This document shows, in pieces, positions 51,131 to 61,130 of a stretch of DNA of 64,000 nt. Each line of letters begins with the position of its first letter. Positions within the stretch are counted from its first letter, which is position 1. This stretch comes from Allodiplogaster sudhausi (Eukaryota; Nematoda; Chromadorea; Rhabditida; Diplogasteridae). Position numbers and translations under genes: made by a program. The stretch covers positions 963,501 to 1,027,500 of the forward strand of contig CALZFC010000004.1 of assembly GCA_945643635.1 (NCBI GenBank), written 5' to 3'. The notes below the pieces were generated by a model. That model did not search any database. It was not told where the DNA came from and was given only the letters and a program-made list of their open reading frames with translations.

Positions 51131-52126
51131 TCACATTGCTACTAGCATCTTGCTCTGCTTATGAAATCCTGTTCCAGTCCCTCTCTGTTTCCTCTGTATC
51201 TGGGTGCCGTAAATCTCCCTCCATTCATCTCTAGTTGCTATTTAGCCGCATGCACCGAAGAGCACAGCCAATTCCGCGGCTCACAATTAATCTGAGAAGA
51301 AAAATTAACGAATAAATAGATACGCGATACGAAAACAAAAGAAAAAAAAATCCCCAATGCTTTTCAGTTGCCTTTACGACAAATTCGAATAGTAATAGTT
51401 TCAGTGATTTCTTCCTGCTCGCTTATTTTCGTTTCATTTCCTCCCCTGTCATTCTCTGACTGTTGCTCACTTTATCTCTATTACTGTCTCATTACTTTTT
51501 AAAGTTCTCATTGTCAATTATTTTAATTTGGCAAGAAGTCTGCACTCAATTTAAAATATTATACGCTAAGAATTAATAAGAGTGGGAGAGAGCGGAGGGG
51601 GAGTGGGGTCCACCTTTGAAATTTGTCAGACCAGGATGTGCTTTCCACTCTCTCCCACTCATTGTGTGGTCGGCCTACCGTAGCGGAGGCAATAGGCGCA
51701 ATCAAATAATTATCACTCGATAATTAAAGAGAGTCGAGTGTTCATCACATCAGTTTGTGAAACTGGAAACTGGCGAACTTCGGAGGTGACTTGTGAAAAA
51801 GGATAACGTGAGAAGGATAAGAAAGACAATGGAAGAAGAATTAAAAAGATTATTCACAAATCTGCAACTACCACAGATTAATAAATTCTTCAGATCATTA
51901 AATAGTTCGCGGAAAGCCGCTTTGAACAAGCGTTGTTCGTTTCCGGTAAATATATTCTGTAGTCGACCGAGTAAACCACCGGGAATTTGAGACTTCTTTT
52001 TGGAATGAACGTAATGTTGCTCTCGGTGGGAATGCCCTACTTACTGAACTGCACACTCTGCTGAAGGCTCTTCTCCCTTTCGCGCTCGGCAGATTCTTGT
52101 TCTCGCTCTCTCTGTCGCTCTCTCTT

Positions 52127-52186
<60 letters not shown>

Positions 52187-53935
52187 GTTCGCTTGATCTC
52201 TCTCTCAATGACGAGAGAGCTAGCAGATCTCCCAACGCTTTGTATTTTTAAGTGTCTTTTTTATTACTTATATCTCTCCCTGTTCATCGCGCCGAGACAC
52301 ATCCTCTGGAGAAGAGACGCAGCTCCGCAGATCGGCATCTAAACGTCATATTTGTGAATAATACTCGAAAGTAACCCTAATTGAAAGCGAAAGACGGATA
52401 AGCTATTGAAACCGAGTTACTAATAATCGGATAATTCTAATTTTATGAAGAGACCCTTTCAGCCGCAGCAAGTCTAAATATTAATAATCGATTTTAATAA
52501 TTAATTAACCCACAAACTACAGCGCAGCACAGGCGGCGTTGTGGCAACAATGCAACAATTATATTCAGAAAGCAGCCGAGTAAACCACCTGGCATTGTAG
52601 AGTTTTTTTTTAGAATGAAGGAAAGACAATACGGAGCTTTTTTCAATAGGAAAGTAATAATAATAATAAAATCATCGAGAGACGTGGTCGCAATATAACT
52701 GCAAGACACAATCGCTAGGAATCCATACATGAATATCTTCTTTTTCATATATTTAACTACTACCTTGTATCCTGCCGAACGAAAGATTCAGAATTTTAAG
52801 CAGTTATGCAAACTGTGGACGAGAATTTAAAGTGTTGGGGGAGAAGAGTACTCTCCGATGTTCCGAACAAAACTTTCCAAAAGTTCCACAATTGACTGGA
52901 TTACGAATTATGACCAAGTCATCTAGGTTTTTTTCTATAGGAAAATCTTCTCTCCTCTCTTTTCCAAAAAGCGGAACAAAGCCCAGTGGTTTATTTGGTC
53001 GCTTACTGAATATATTCGCTGGCAGCAGACAAAACCTGCTAGTTGTCCGTTCCTACTCTTTATGAATCCCTCATGGCTTCTCATCCCGTCTTTTCTATCA
53101 GCCCCACCATCACTTCCCCTTCTACGACCACTCCTTTGAATTGCGCCGGTTTCCGTAAGAATTCGCGTATAACTTGTCGTTTAAAGATTTTTGACAAAAA
53201 AAGTTATACGAAACACGATCGAAATTTCTTCACATGTGATATTTTGCATATTACGCTGATATTCTTGATGATGAATGAAGAATTGAAGTCTCTGGAATGT
53301 CTCATCCTCTTACCCTTTCGCCAGTTGATTTCTGACTTCGGAGAACACGAACAGAGGATTATTTGGTATGTATATATGTATAAAAGAATATACGCACGGC
53401 TAGATTCTCGGATCTCCGCGGCGACGCTACCAATCTTGACGCCCGGAGTTCTGTTAATGGCGCCAAAGGCTGGAAGAAGAAAAAAAGAGCGATAGAGAGA
53501 AAGAGAGAGAGAGAAAGAGAGAGAGAGAAAGGGAGGGGCTGGTAGTGATTTTGAAGATGCACGAAAAAGCACAACTTGAGGCATGATTGATTAATTTTTT
53601 CTTGCTTTATAGAATGTAAATACCTATTCATATTTGCATACGCACACGAATATATTCTATTTCTACATCTCCTCGTAGTCTTTTCCAATGAAGAAGTGGG
53701 AAGCAGACAAGCCTACAAATATGCAAATTTTATTTTTTGTTGTGTTATAGACATTTTTTAAATTAAAGATGAAAAAGCACAACTTGAGTTGCCATAATTA
53801 ATTTATAACTTTTTTTCCATATGTTAGCAACACTTTCAGAACTGCAACGTTCTTCATATTCAGAATGATAACCAGTGTCTTTTGGCAGATGTGCTAGCAT
53901 ATTATAAACAATTACTTATATTATTTGTAGGTAGC
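50901..53935. repeat. Modular repeat DNA
   Basis: No supported gene. Contents: CT tracts 51085-51135 and 52105-52190; a diverged plus copy of IR2 block X (51750-51982: GAAACTGGCGAACTTCGGAGG, then a minus 42-bp core at 51946-51982); a minus core at 52559-52594; a plus core at 52981-53023; and a third copy of the 'ATACGAAACACGATCGAAAT' module at 53205-53290. The 150-codon frame at 53043-53495 runs through these modules and is not supported. Confidence 0.6.
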
Positions 53936-54263
53936 CAGGGGCGGCCGGCCCCGGCCCCCGGGGCCGGGGCCAACCCTGGGGGCCGGGGCCGAGTTCGGGA
54001 GCGGGGGCCGGGGCCGACCTCGTAGGCCCCTGGGGGCTGTGGATAATTAAATGAAGTTCACCCCCACTTGAACAAATTATGAGCCAATTTATGATGAAAT
54101 GTGAAACTATTTATTCAGTATGCGTTACATATGTATTGCACGTACGTAATTTCTCAATTTTTAATGGATGGCCGGGGCCGACCTCGGGGGCCGGGGCCGG
54201 GGCCGGGGCCGGGGCCTACCCTGGGGGCCGGGGCCGGATATTTTCGGCCCCCGGCCACCCCTG
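53936..54263. mobile_element. hAT-like miniature element, GC-rich
   Basis: A 328-bp GC-rich island in AT-rich DNA. It begins CAGGGGCGGCCGG and ends CCGGCCACCCCTG, inverted ends with one mismatch. The bases TAGGTAGC lie immediately outside both ends (53928-53935 and 54264-54271), an 8-bp direct target duplication. An 8-bp duplication and CAGGGG-type ends are typical of hAT transposons. The body holds tandem GGGGCC(GGGGCC) runs with ACCTCGGG/ACCCTGGG interruptions on both sides of a central AT-rich part (54045-54165). No transposase is present, so it depended on one elsewhere. Frames through it (Gly/Pro-rich) are artefacts. Confidence 0.9.
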
Positions 54264-54271
54264 TAGGTAGC

Positions 54272-55168
54272 CACCCGTTTCCAAAAAGAAAAAAAATGAC
54301 TGTTGGTTTACTCGGCCGCTCACTGAATATGTTTGCTGTTACGAGGAACCTTGCTATGAAGTGGTCCACGTTTGATGAATTAATACCACCATTATGTTTG
54401 AAATACGTCAATTCTTTCGTTCGATGTCAATATTGAAAATTGAGCGAAAATTCGGCAGGGCGAAATTTAGTCAATATAAACAATTCAGATGGAAAATTTA
54501 GTGCCGATTTCCTTAGCTCTCTCGCATTAAATAAAAGCTATTTGAGTATTTCTTTTCATCTCTCTGTTTTATAAATTCACCTCACATTGTCCACAACACA
54601 ATTTTATTTTCATAAATGCCTTCTCATTATTCATCAACTTCCTTGTTGTTGTCTCATTTTCTTTTCTAATGGGTTAGCCCTGAAGCAGCCCTATAACATC
54701 AGCTCTTGGTAACACGTTTACACTTTTCCTATTGTACTTGATTCGAAACGTATTTCATGCCTGCTGATAAAGATAAAGATAAAGGTAGTGGAGAAAGGGT
54801 CATGCAGATGATCAACTTGATAGAATCCCTCATTTTTCGTACTAGAGTTCTCGAGTGACAGTCTCCATCTACACATTGAGTGATTCAAAATTCTTTACAA
54901 ATCCTACATTTTTGTTTTATTCTAAAGCTTTCACAAAATTTTCTATCTTTAGCCTATTATTTAAATAAAATATTCCTTCTTAATCAATTCACATCGACAG
55001 GAGCGTTTGCAAAAGGATTTGAAATATGTGTATGGTTTCTTGTCGACACATCAAGCGTTGTTTTCTGACTTGAGTCTTATATTCTAACGCAATGATTGTA
55101 AAACCGCCGTCACTCTAATTTTCATCTCTTATTTAAAAAATTTGATTGGAAAAAAATTGAGAGAGCGT

Positions 55169-55206
<38 letters not shown>

Positions 55207-55440
55207 GTAAAGCGATAGGGAGAGAAAGGGGGTGAGAGAAAGAAAATCATTTTTTATATTTCAATAAAATATTTATTTTATAAATACATAAATACATCCA
55301 ACTGAATATATTTGATGCCATCACATCGTCTTTGATTCGTCCTGTTAGTCCTGTTCAGAATATTACTCCAAATACTATTGTTCAAATGATCCTTTCAGAA
55401 AAGCCAAACAAATTTACATCCATTTAAAAGAGGACGAAAA
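54272..55440. other. Intergenic, with 42-bp core and GA tract
   Basis: A plus 42-bp core at 54300-54340 immediately follows the hAT-like element, which therefore inserted into a module. Bases 54350-55140 are AT-rich without a recognisable gene or clear module. A GA tract is at 55165-55203. Confidence 0.55.
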
Positions 55441-55673
55441 AGAATTGATGCGGGGTTCATTTGCCTCATTCACCATGGGACTAGGCACACTCTCTCATTA
55501 TCGCATGCTATTTCGCAGCCGAAGAAACGCGCTGCATGAAAAGAGCACGTATGAATCTCCCATAATGTTTCGGTTATCACCCTCCTTTAAAGGGAACTTC
55601 CTTTGCACTAACATCATGTGTTAGTTGAAATTACGTCTCGGTGCCGCTTTCCATTACGTATTTGCCCTCTCGT
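55441..55673. repeat. Local duplication, copy 1 (R segment)
   Basis: About 230 bp matching 58410-58685 in the same orientation. Shared pieces include ATGGGACTAGGCACACTCTC, CATGCTATTTCGCAGCCGAA and TCGGTTATCACCCTCCTTTA. Copy 1 has lost the AGTACGAAGTAAAAAA-type insert of copy 2. Confidence 0.88.
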
Positions 55674-55687
55674 GTGTGGAAGCTAAA

Positions 55688-55740
55688 GGTTGCCGTAAAC
55701 GCAGTCGACGTTGAAGAGGTCGACTGCGTTTACGACAACC
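55688..55740. repeat. 22-bp near-perfect hairpin at a breakpoint
   Basis: Bases 55688-55709 are the reverse complement of 55719-55740 with one mismatch (GTCGACTGCGTTTACGACAA on the right arm). The right arm is normal gene sequence, also present at 60112; the left arm exists only here, where the gene fragment starts. Confidence 0.85.
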
Positions 55741-56075
55741 GCATCGCGACACGCAACGCGCCTCCGAAACGCTCGTTTGCCCTGGCCATCGCAGAGACAT
55801 GGACGGATACCAAGCGTTTCGAATGGATGAAACGGGACGAGATTGTCGAAGTCGCGCGACAATGGAATGAAGTGAGAGATGACGGATGCCTCGACCATAC
55901 GCTCACCGCTTTCGTTGGCCACGTCCGCTATGGGAAGGGCATGCGAGCGCTATTCGTCTCGCCCTCACAGATGGAGTCGGATATAGTATCTGTTTTTGGC
56001 GGATATTCTGAAGGCGGCAATGTCAGCTTCGTGTCTTCTGGACGAGGACAGGTTATTATCTTGGCTTATAGGCAT
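55710..56075 (+). pseudogene. Truncated copy of unrecognised gene
   Basis: This part of the 185-codon frame at 55641-56198 matches 60100-60470 closely: VDCVYDNRIATRNAP, then RQWNEVRDDGCLDHT and FVGHVRYGKGMRALFVS. Compared with that copy it lacks about 19 bases encoding part of RGLKAYIDG and about 11 bases after MDETGR, yet by chance stays open. It keeps a more complete end (SPSQMESDIV..FGGYSEGGNVS) where the other copy has frame-breaking deletions. The 5' part is missing and the fragment begins at a hairpin. I do not recognise the protein. It is a duplicated, partial pseudogene. Confidence 0.7.
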
Positions 56076-56390
56076 TTATATATAGGCAGTGATTATAGGC
56101 ATTTGTGTTATCGGAACACTCCCACAGCTGTAATAACAATAATCGAGCAAGAATTCTCTTTAGCATTAGTTTCGTTCGAAACTATTTTACGCCTTTGAAC
56201 CCTTGCAGAATAGAAAAAAATCAAATTCACATTCATTTTGACACCCCGGCGCTTTTATTCAGATGCGCTTGAATTTTAAAGAGGAGTTCGATCGTAAAAT
56301 GCTCAGCCTCAGTTACACTTCTTTTATATTTCATATCGAATTCGCATATTTTTTTATTATCTATTCTATTTCTACACCGTTTACTCACTG

Positions 56391-57480
56391 TCACACACTC
56401 TCCCTCCATCTCTTTCTCTGTCTGCTTCTCTCTTCCTCTCCCTCCATCTCTTTCTCTGTCTGCTTCACTCTTCCTCTCACTCCCTCTCTTTCTCTGTCTA
56501 CTTCACTCTTCCTCTCTCTCCATCTCTTTCTCTGTCTGCTTCTCTCTTCCTCTCCCTCCATCTCTTTCTCTGTCTGCTTCACTCTTCCTCTCTCTCCATC
56601 TCTTTCTCTGTCTGCTTCACTCTTCCTCTCTCTCCATCTCTTTCTCTGTCTGCTTCACTCTTCCTCTCTCTCCATCTCTTTCTCGGTCTGCTTCACTCTT
56701 CCTCTCTCTCCATCTCTCTCTCTGTCTGCTTCACTCTTCCTCTCTCTCCATCTCTTTCTCTGTCTGCTTCACTCTTCCCCTCTCTCCATCTCTTTCTCTG
56801 TCTGCTTCTCTCTTCCTCTCCCTCCATCTCTTTCTCTGTCTGCTTCACTCTTCCTCTCACTCCCTCTCTTTCTCTGTCTGCTTCACTCTTCCTCTCTCTA
56901 TATCTCTTTCTCTGTCTGCTTCACTCTTCCTCTCTCTCCATCTCTTTCTCTGTCTGCTTCTCTCTTCCTCTCTCTCCATCTCTTTCTCTGTCTGCTTCAC
57001 TCTTCCTCTCTCTCCATCTCTTTCTCTGTCTTCTTCACTCTTCCTCTCTCTCCATCTCTTTCTCTGTCTGCTTCACTCTTCCTCTCTCTCCATCTCTTTC
57101 TCTGTCTGCTTCACTCTTCCTCTCACTCCCTCTCTTTCTCTGTCTGCTTCACTCTTCCTCTCTCTCCATCTCTTTCTCTGTCTGCTTCTCTCTTCCTCTC
57201 CCTCCATCTCTTTCTCTGTCTGCTTCACTCTTCCTCTCTCTCCATCTCTTTGTCTGTCTGCTTCACATTTCCTCTCTCTCCATCTCTTTCTCTGTCTGCT
57301 TCACTCTTCCTCTCTCTCCATCTCTTTCTCTGTCTGCTTCACTCTTCCTCTCTCTCCATCTCTTTCTCTGTCTGCTTCACTCTTCCTCTCTCTCCATCTC
57401 TTTCTCTGTCTGCTTCACTCTTCGTCTATCTCTCCATATCTTTCTCTGTCTGCTTCACTCTTCCTCTCTCTATATCTCTG
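56391..57480. repeat. 38-bp minisatellite, about 28 units
   Basis: Tandem array with unit CCATCTCTTTCTCTGTCTGC followed by TTCACTCTTCCTCTCTCT (38 bases). Variants such as TCCCTCTC for TCCATCTC and CTTCTCTC for CTTCACTC recur in blocks, which suggests higher-order copying. Three units equal 38 codons, and no reading frame of the unit has a stop. That alone produces the 412-codon Leu/Ser/Phe frame 56263-57501, which I reject as a gene. Confidence 0.92.
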
Positions 57481-57500
57481 CCTCTAATTAATTATATATA

Positions 57501-58409
57501 ATAGTTGAGAGAGCGTTAGAGAGAGAAGCGGCAAAGCGATTGGGAAAGAAAGGGGGACAGAGAAAGAAAATGGTTTTTTAATGCTTCAATTAAATATTCA
57601 TTTGATTAATATATACATACATAAATAAATAAATACATATATTTATATTATTTATTTCACTTATTTATCCAATAATAGTAATTTATATAATTTTCAAGTA
57701 GCAATATTAATGTTTACTATCCCAAGTGACGCGAAACTTAGAAAAAGAAAATGGTTTTTTAATGCTTCAATTAAATATTCATTTGATTAATATATACATA
57801 CATAAATAAATAAATACATATATTTATATTATTTATTTCACTTTTTTTATCCAATAATAGTAATTTATATAATTTTCAAGTAGCAATATTAATGTTTACT
57901 ATCCCAAGTGACGCGAAACTTTTCTTGCTCTCAAAAGTGGACAGCGTCTGCACGACGCAGAAGAAGATGGTCAACACCGAGGAAACCTGCAGAGTGAGGA
58001 ATAGAGAGAAATAGGGAGAAAGTGAATGGGAGAGATAGAAAGAGAAAAAGAGGCAGATGGAGAGAATGAGGGAGACCGAGAGAGAGAGAGACACAGAGAG
58101 AAAAAGACCGAGAGAGAGATAGTCGATATGTACACTTTTGTTGGAATGAACATAAGCTGTCATCTCTCCCACCCCGCGTTCGATCCTCTCTCCCGCTCAT
58201 CATCGACGCTGCTCATGGAGAAAGGTGGGCTCGCCAGGATTACACTAACTGATTCAGGACTGTGGCCTCATCATCTCACGGTTTTTTTTAACTATTATTT
58301 TAATATTGAAAAAATGAGCGAGATATGCCCGGTGGTTTACGCGGCTGCTCACTGAATATATTTAATGCCGTCACACCGACCTTGATTACATCCATTTAAA
58401 TGAGGAAGA
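57501..58409. repeat. 181-bp tandem duplication and modular DNA
   Basis: The segment ending CAAGTGACGCGAAACTT occurs twice in tandem, 57564-57739 and 57745-57921. The copies are nearly identical apart from one or two bases in a T run. A GA-rich tract follows (58025-58115), then a plus 42-bp core (58327-58369). No gene. Confidence 0.85.
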
Positions 58410-58685
58410 AAAGTAATGAATGCAGGGTTCACTTGCCTCATTCACAATGGGACTAGGCACACTCTCTCATTATCGCATGCTATTTCGCAGCCGAAGAAAC
58501 GCGCTGCATGAAAAGAGCACGTATGAATGAGAGTACGAAGTAAAAAAAGTCCCCCATAATGTTTCGGTTATCACCCTCCTTTAAAGGGTGCAAACAACTT
58601 CTTTTGCACAACATCATGTGTTCGTTGTTGTCAATTAGTTTAAATTACGTCTCGATGCCGCTCTCCAGAATGCATTTGCCCTCTC
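58410..58685. repeat. Local duplication, copy 2 (R segment)
   Basis: Same-orientation match to 55441-55673, about 3 kb apart. Together with the gene fragments downstream of each copy it defines a larger broken duplication. Confidence 0.88.
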
Positions 58686-59320
58686 CTTGCGATATGTGTT
58701 GGCAACGTCGACATATGCATAGAGGCCACGATTCTCAGCGATGAGATGCGTCATTCTTGGCGCATGGAGTCATAATTGGGTAAGCGCCCCCATTAAGGGG
58801 AAATGGCTCCTTCTTGCCATTAATGGAGCGCCACCGCATGGTCAGCTCATTAGTGCTGAAATGGCCCCTTGTCCTGCGAAAAGATTGTATCACAGCCATC
58901 CTTTGCTTCGTTACGGCAACTTCGCTCTATTTCTCAGTTCTCTTTTTTCCTTATTTCACTTAAAATACCATGTACTTTTTAAAGCACGCGTGTTTTTTTT
59001 TTAAATAAAATTATAGAAATATACGGAATCATACCAGAAATCAAGGGTTCTGGTTTAGTCATGTAAAAGTGGGTTCATACTCCTTTAATGATTTGCTTAT
59101 GATTGCGTACCTCGTTACCCAATAAGGTTGAAGTGTTTGCTCATGCACCGACGTATAATCCCGCGAAATTGATCACATCTTACTCTCGAATGCTAATAAT
59201 AATTTCCGTGTTGTTCAGGCAGAAAGGGGCAAACATGGAGGCCGCTACTTTATTTTAAATGTTGTAATTCCGACAAAATATTTTTTAATAGAATATATCT
59301 ATTCCATTTAGCTTCCACAC
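58686..59320. other. Intergenic; short repeat at 59030-59190
   Basis: No supported gene. Bases 59030-59190 (TTTAGTCATGTAAAAGTGG, AAGTGTTTGCTCATGCACCG) recur in diverged form at 60935-61095, so the pseudogene at 59375-60706 lies between two copies of this repeat. Confidence 0.6.
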
Positions 59321-59374
59321 ATGCCAGCGCTTCGGTGTCTGCAGCCAATCGCTGAAAGGGAGTGTAACAATGTG

Positions 59375-60706
59375 AATAATCAACGAGTAATCGCCGTCTC
59401 CGACTACGCGCTTGTCTGGCAGATAAACTCGGTGCACGACCGCACTTTCGGCGAGATTACGAGAAGTGACGTCTTCCCATCCGCGTCACTCCGCTGTGCC
59501 GAAAGCGTCCTTTCTCCTCGCTAACAACGCTGTGATAACGTAAGTTGCGGTACCTCGACCTAAACTTGATGCGCTAATTGTCAATGAGAAAAAAAGGAAA
59601 AAAATATTTTTTTTCAAGATTAGTGAATCGGCACTATTCTAACAATAAGAGAAGATCTAAAAGTAAAGATGAAAGTTCTCTGTGCAGACATGCGACATAT
59701 TCATCACTCCACTTGACGCCCTCTCAGCCATGCCTGCCTCGCACGCGACGTTCGTGTTGCCTCTCGATGGAAAGATCGCCAAGTACCGTCGAAAGTTAGC
59801 CGCTGCCTTTGCCGACGCGACCCAACTCTTCGTCGTCGTCAGCGATGCCCGCGTGTCGAAAGCTACGATACTTCGAATTGCTTCGGAATCACGTCTCTTT
59901 GATCGAGACGCTGTAGAAGTGTCGCTCGTCAGTGGCGACCTCATCCTCTTTGAACGATTCCCCGATTATTCCATCGTCTTTCTCGATCCACAACACTCCA
60001 CCACATCTCAGCAGCACTTTGAGTTCCTACTCGCCGCACAGAACGCATTTTGTCAAGTCGTCAAGCGATTCCGTATTCGTCGCGATGGCATCGGCAGCGT
60101 CGAAGAGGTGGACTGCGTTTACGACAACCGCATCGCGACACGCAACGCGCCTCTGACACGCTCATTTGCCCTGGCCGTCGCAGAGACACGCGGCCTCAAG
60201 GCGTACATTGACGGATACCAAGCGTTTCGAATGGATGAAACGGGACGTTGGCATGCGAAGATTGTCGATGTCGCGCGACAATGGAATGAAGTGAGAGATG
60301 ACGGATGCCTCGACCATACACTCGCCACTTTCGTTGGCCACGTCCGCTATGGGAAGGGAATGCGAGCGCTATTCGTCTGTTGGAGTCTGATATACTATCT
60401 GTTGGCGGATATTCTGAATGCGGCAATGTCAGCCTCGTGTCGTCTGGACGAGGACGGGTTATTATCTCGGCAGGCAACTTTATACACATGGTTAGAAAGT
60501 CTCTCACTTCTTTGGCCTGCCTTTTTTCTCATTTATGTGTGTACGTAATCATTATGTTGTCATCGCAGGGCGCCTTGCCGACCCTGCTTGAAAGCGCTCA
60601 TTCCGCTTGCTACAAGCTGCTGTCCGAGAAGCAACAATGGCGACTGCAAAGACGCGAAGCCTTCGACCTTCGAACATTCTCCAACTTTTGCAGCCGTGGA
60701 TATTGA
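59375..60706 (+). pseudogene. Unrecognised spliced gene, disrupted
   Basis: Three exon-like blocks fit together. The first ends at 59539 (RVIAVSDYALVWQINS.., donor AAC|GTAAGT). The second starts at 59688 after CTGTGCAG and reads TCDIFITPLDALS, then LFVVVSDARVSKATILRI, FRIRRDGIGSVEEVDCVYDN and RQWNEVRDDGCLDHT. The third starts at 60569 after ATCGCAG and ends at the stop 60704-60706 (GALPTLLESAHSACYKLL..FCSRGY). Blocks 1 and 2 join in phase across a 148-base intron, which supports the structure. However, block 1 has a TAA stop at 59522-59524, and block 2 is frame-shifted near 60380 compared with the copy at 55710-56075. The codon use is more GC-rich than the surroundings, like real coding sequence. 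I cannot name the protein. The start of block 1 and the donor of block 2 are uncertain. Confidence 0.6.
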
Positions 60707-61130
60707 ACATTTACATTTCGACCATTTCGATAAACATTATAAATATGATAAGAATTTAATCTTGTCATAATTTAGTGTACTCATTGTAGCGATATGTGCC
60801 AAAGGAAAAGGGACACTGTAATTTCGGCAATTAACAGCTTCTCACGTATGCAAGTTCGTACTTACAATGAAAATGCTTTTTCACAATGCTTTATTTTACC
60901 AGGAATTTTGCTTTTTGAAAAAAGAAAACCACAGAAAAATACGGTATCACGGTAGAAATCCGGGTTCAGCTTTAGTCATGAAAAAGTGGCCTCATGCTCC
61001 TTAATGATGTGCTCAGGATTGTGTACCTCGCTATCCAATTAGCATGAAGTGTTTGCTCATGCACAGAAGTATATTCTCCCGAAATTGCTCACGTCTTTCA
61101 ATTAGTTGTGACTTGTTTATTGTAAATGTT
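60707..61130. other. Intergenic with repeat copy
   Basis: Holds the second copy (60935-61095) of the 59030-59190 repeat; otherwise AT-rich without a gene. Confidence 0.6.

Noticed and set aside
53043..53495. 150-codon frame
   Set aside because: It crosses several repeat modules found elsewhere in other frames.
54079..54436. Gly/Pro/Ala-rich frames on both strands
   Set aside because: They are translations of the GGGGCC-type tandem repeats of the hAT-like element.
8435..55440. CRISPR-like array of the 42-bp core
   Set aside because: Spacing is irregular (hundreds to thousands of bases), orientation is mixed, copies are diverged, and the sequence is eukaryotic.
56263..57501. 412-codon frame, the longest in the window
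   Set aside because: It is the translation of a 38-bp CT-rich minisatellite with no stop in any sense frame; composition is almost only Leu, Ser, Phe and Pro.
5474..58369. Conserved peptide PGGLLGRLLNIFAG in many short frames
   Set aside because: It is just the 42-bp core read in one frame. Copies contain stops in that frame (for example TTATAG at 28463) and frame-shifting gaps, so the DNA and not a peptide is conserved.
59030..59220. Telomere-like or programmed elimination signals
   Set aside because: I looked for TTAGGC arrays and palindromic break motifs near repeat edges and saw none in the window.
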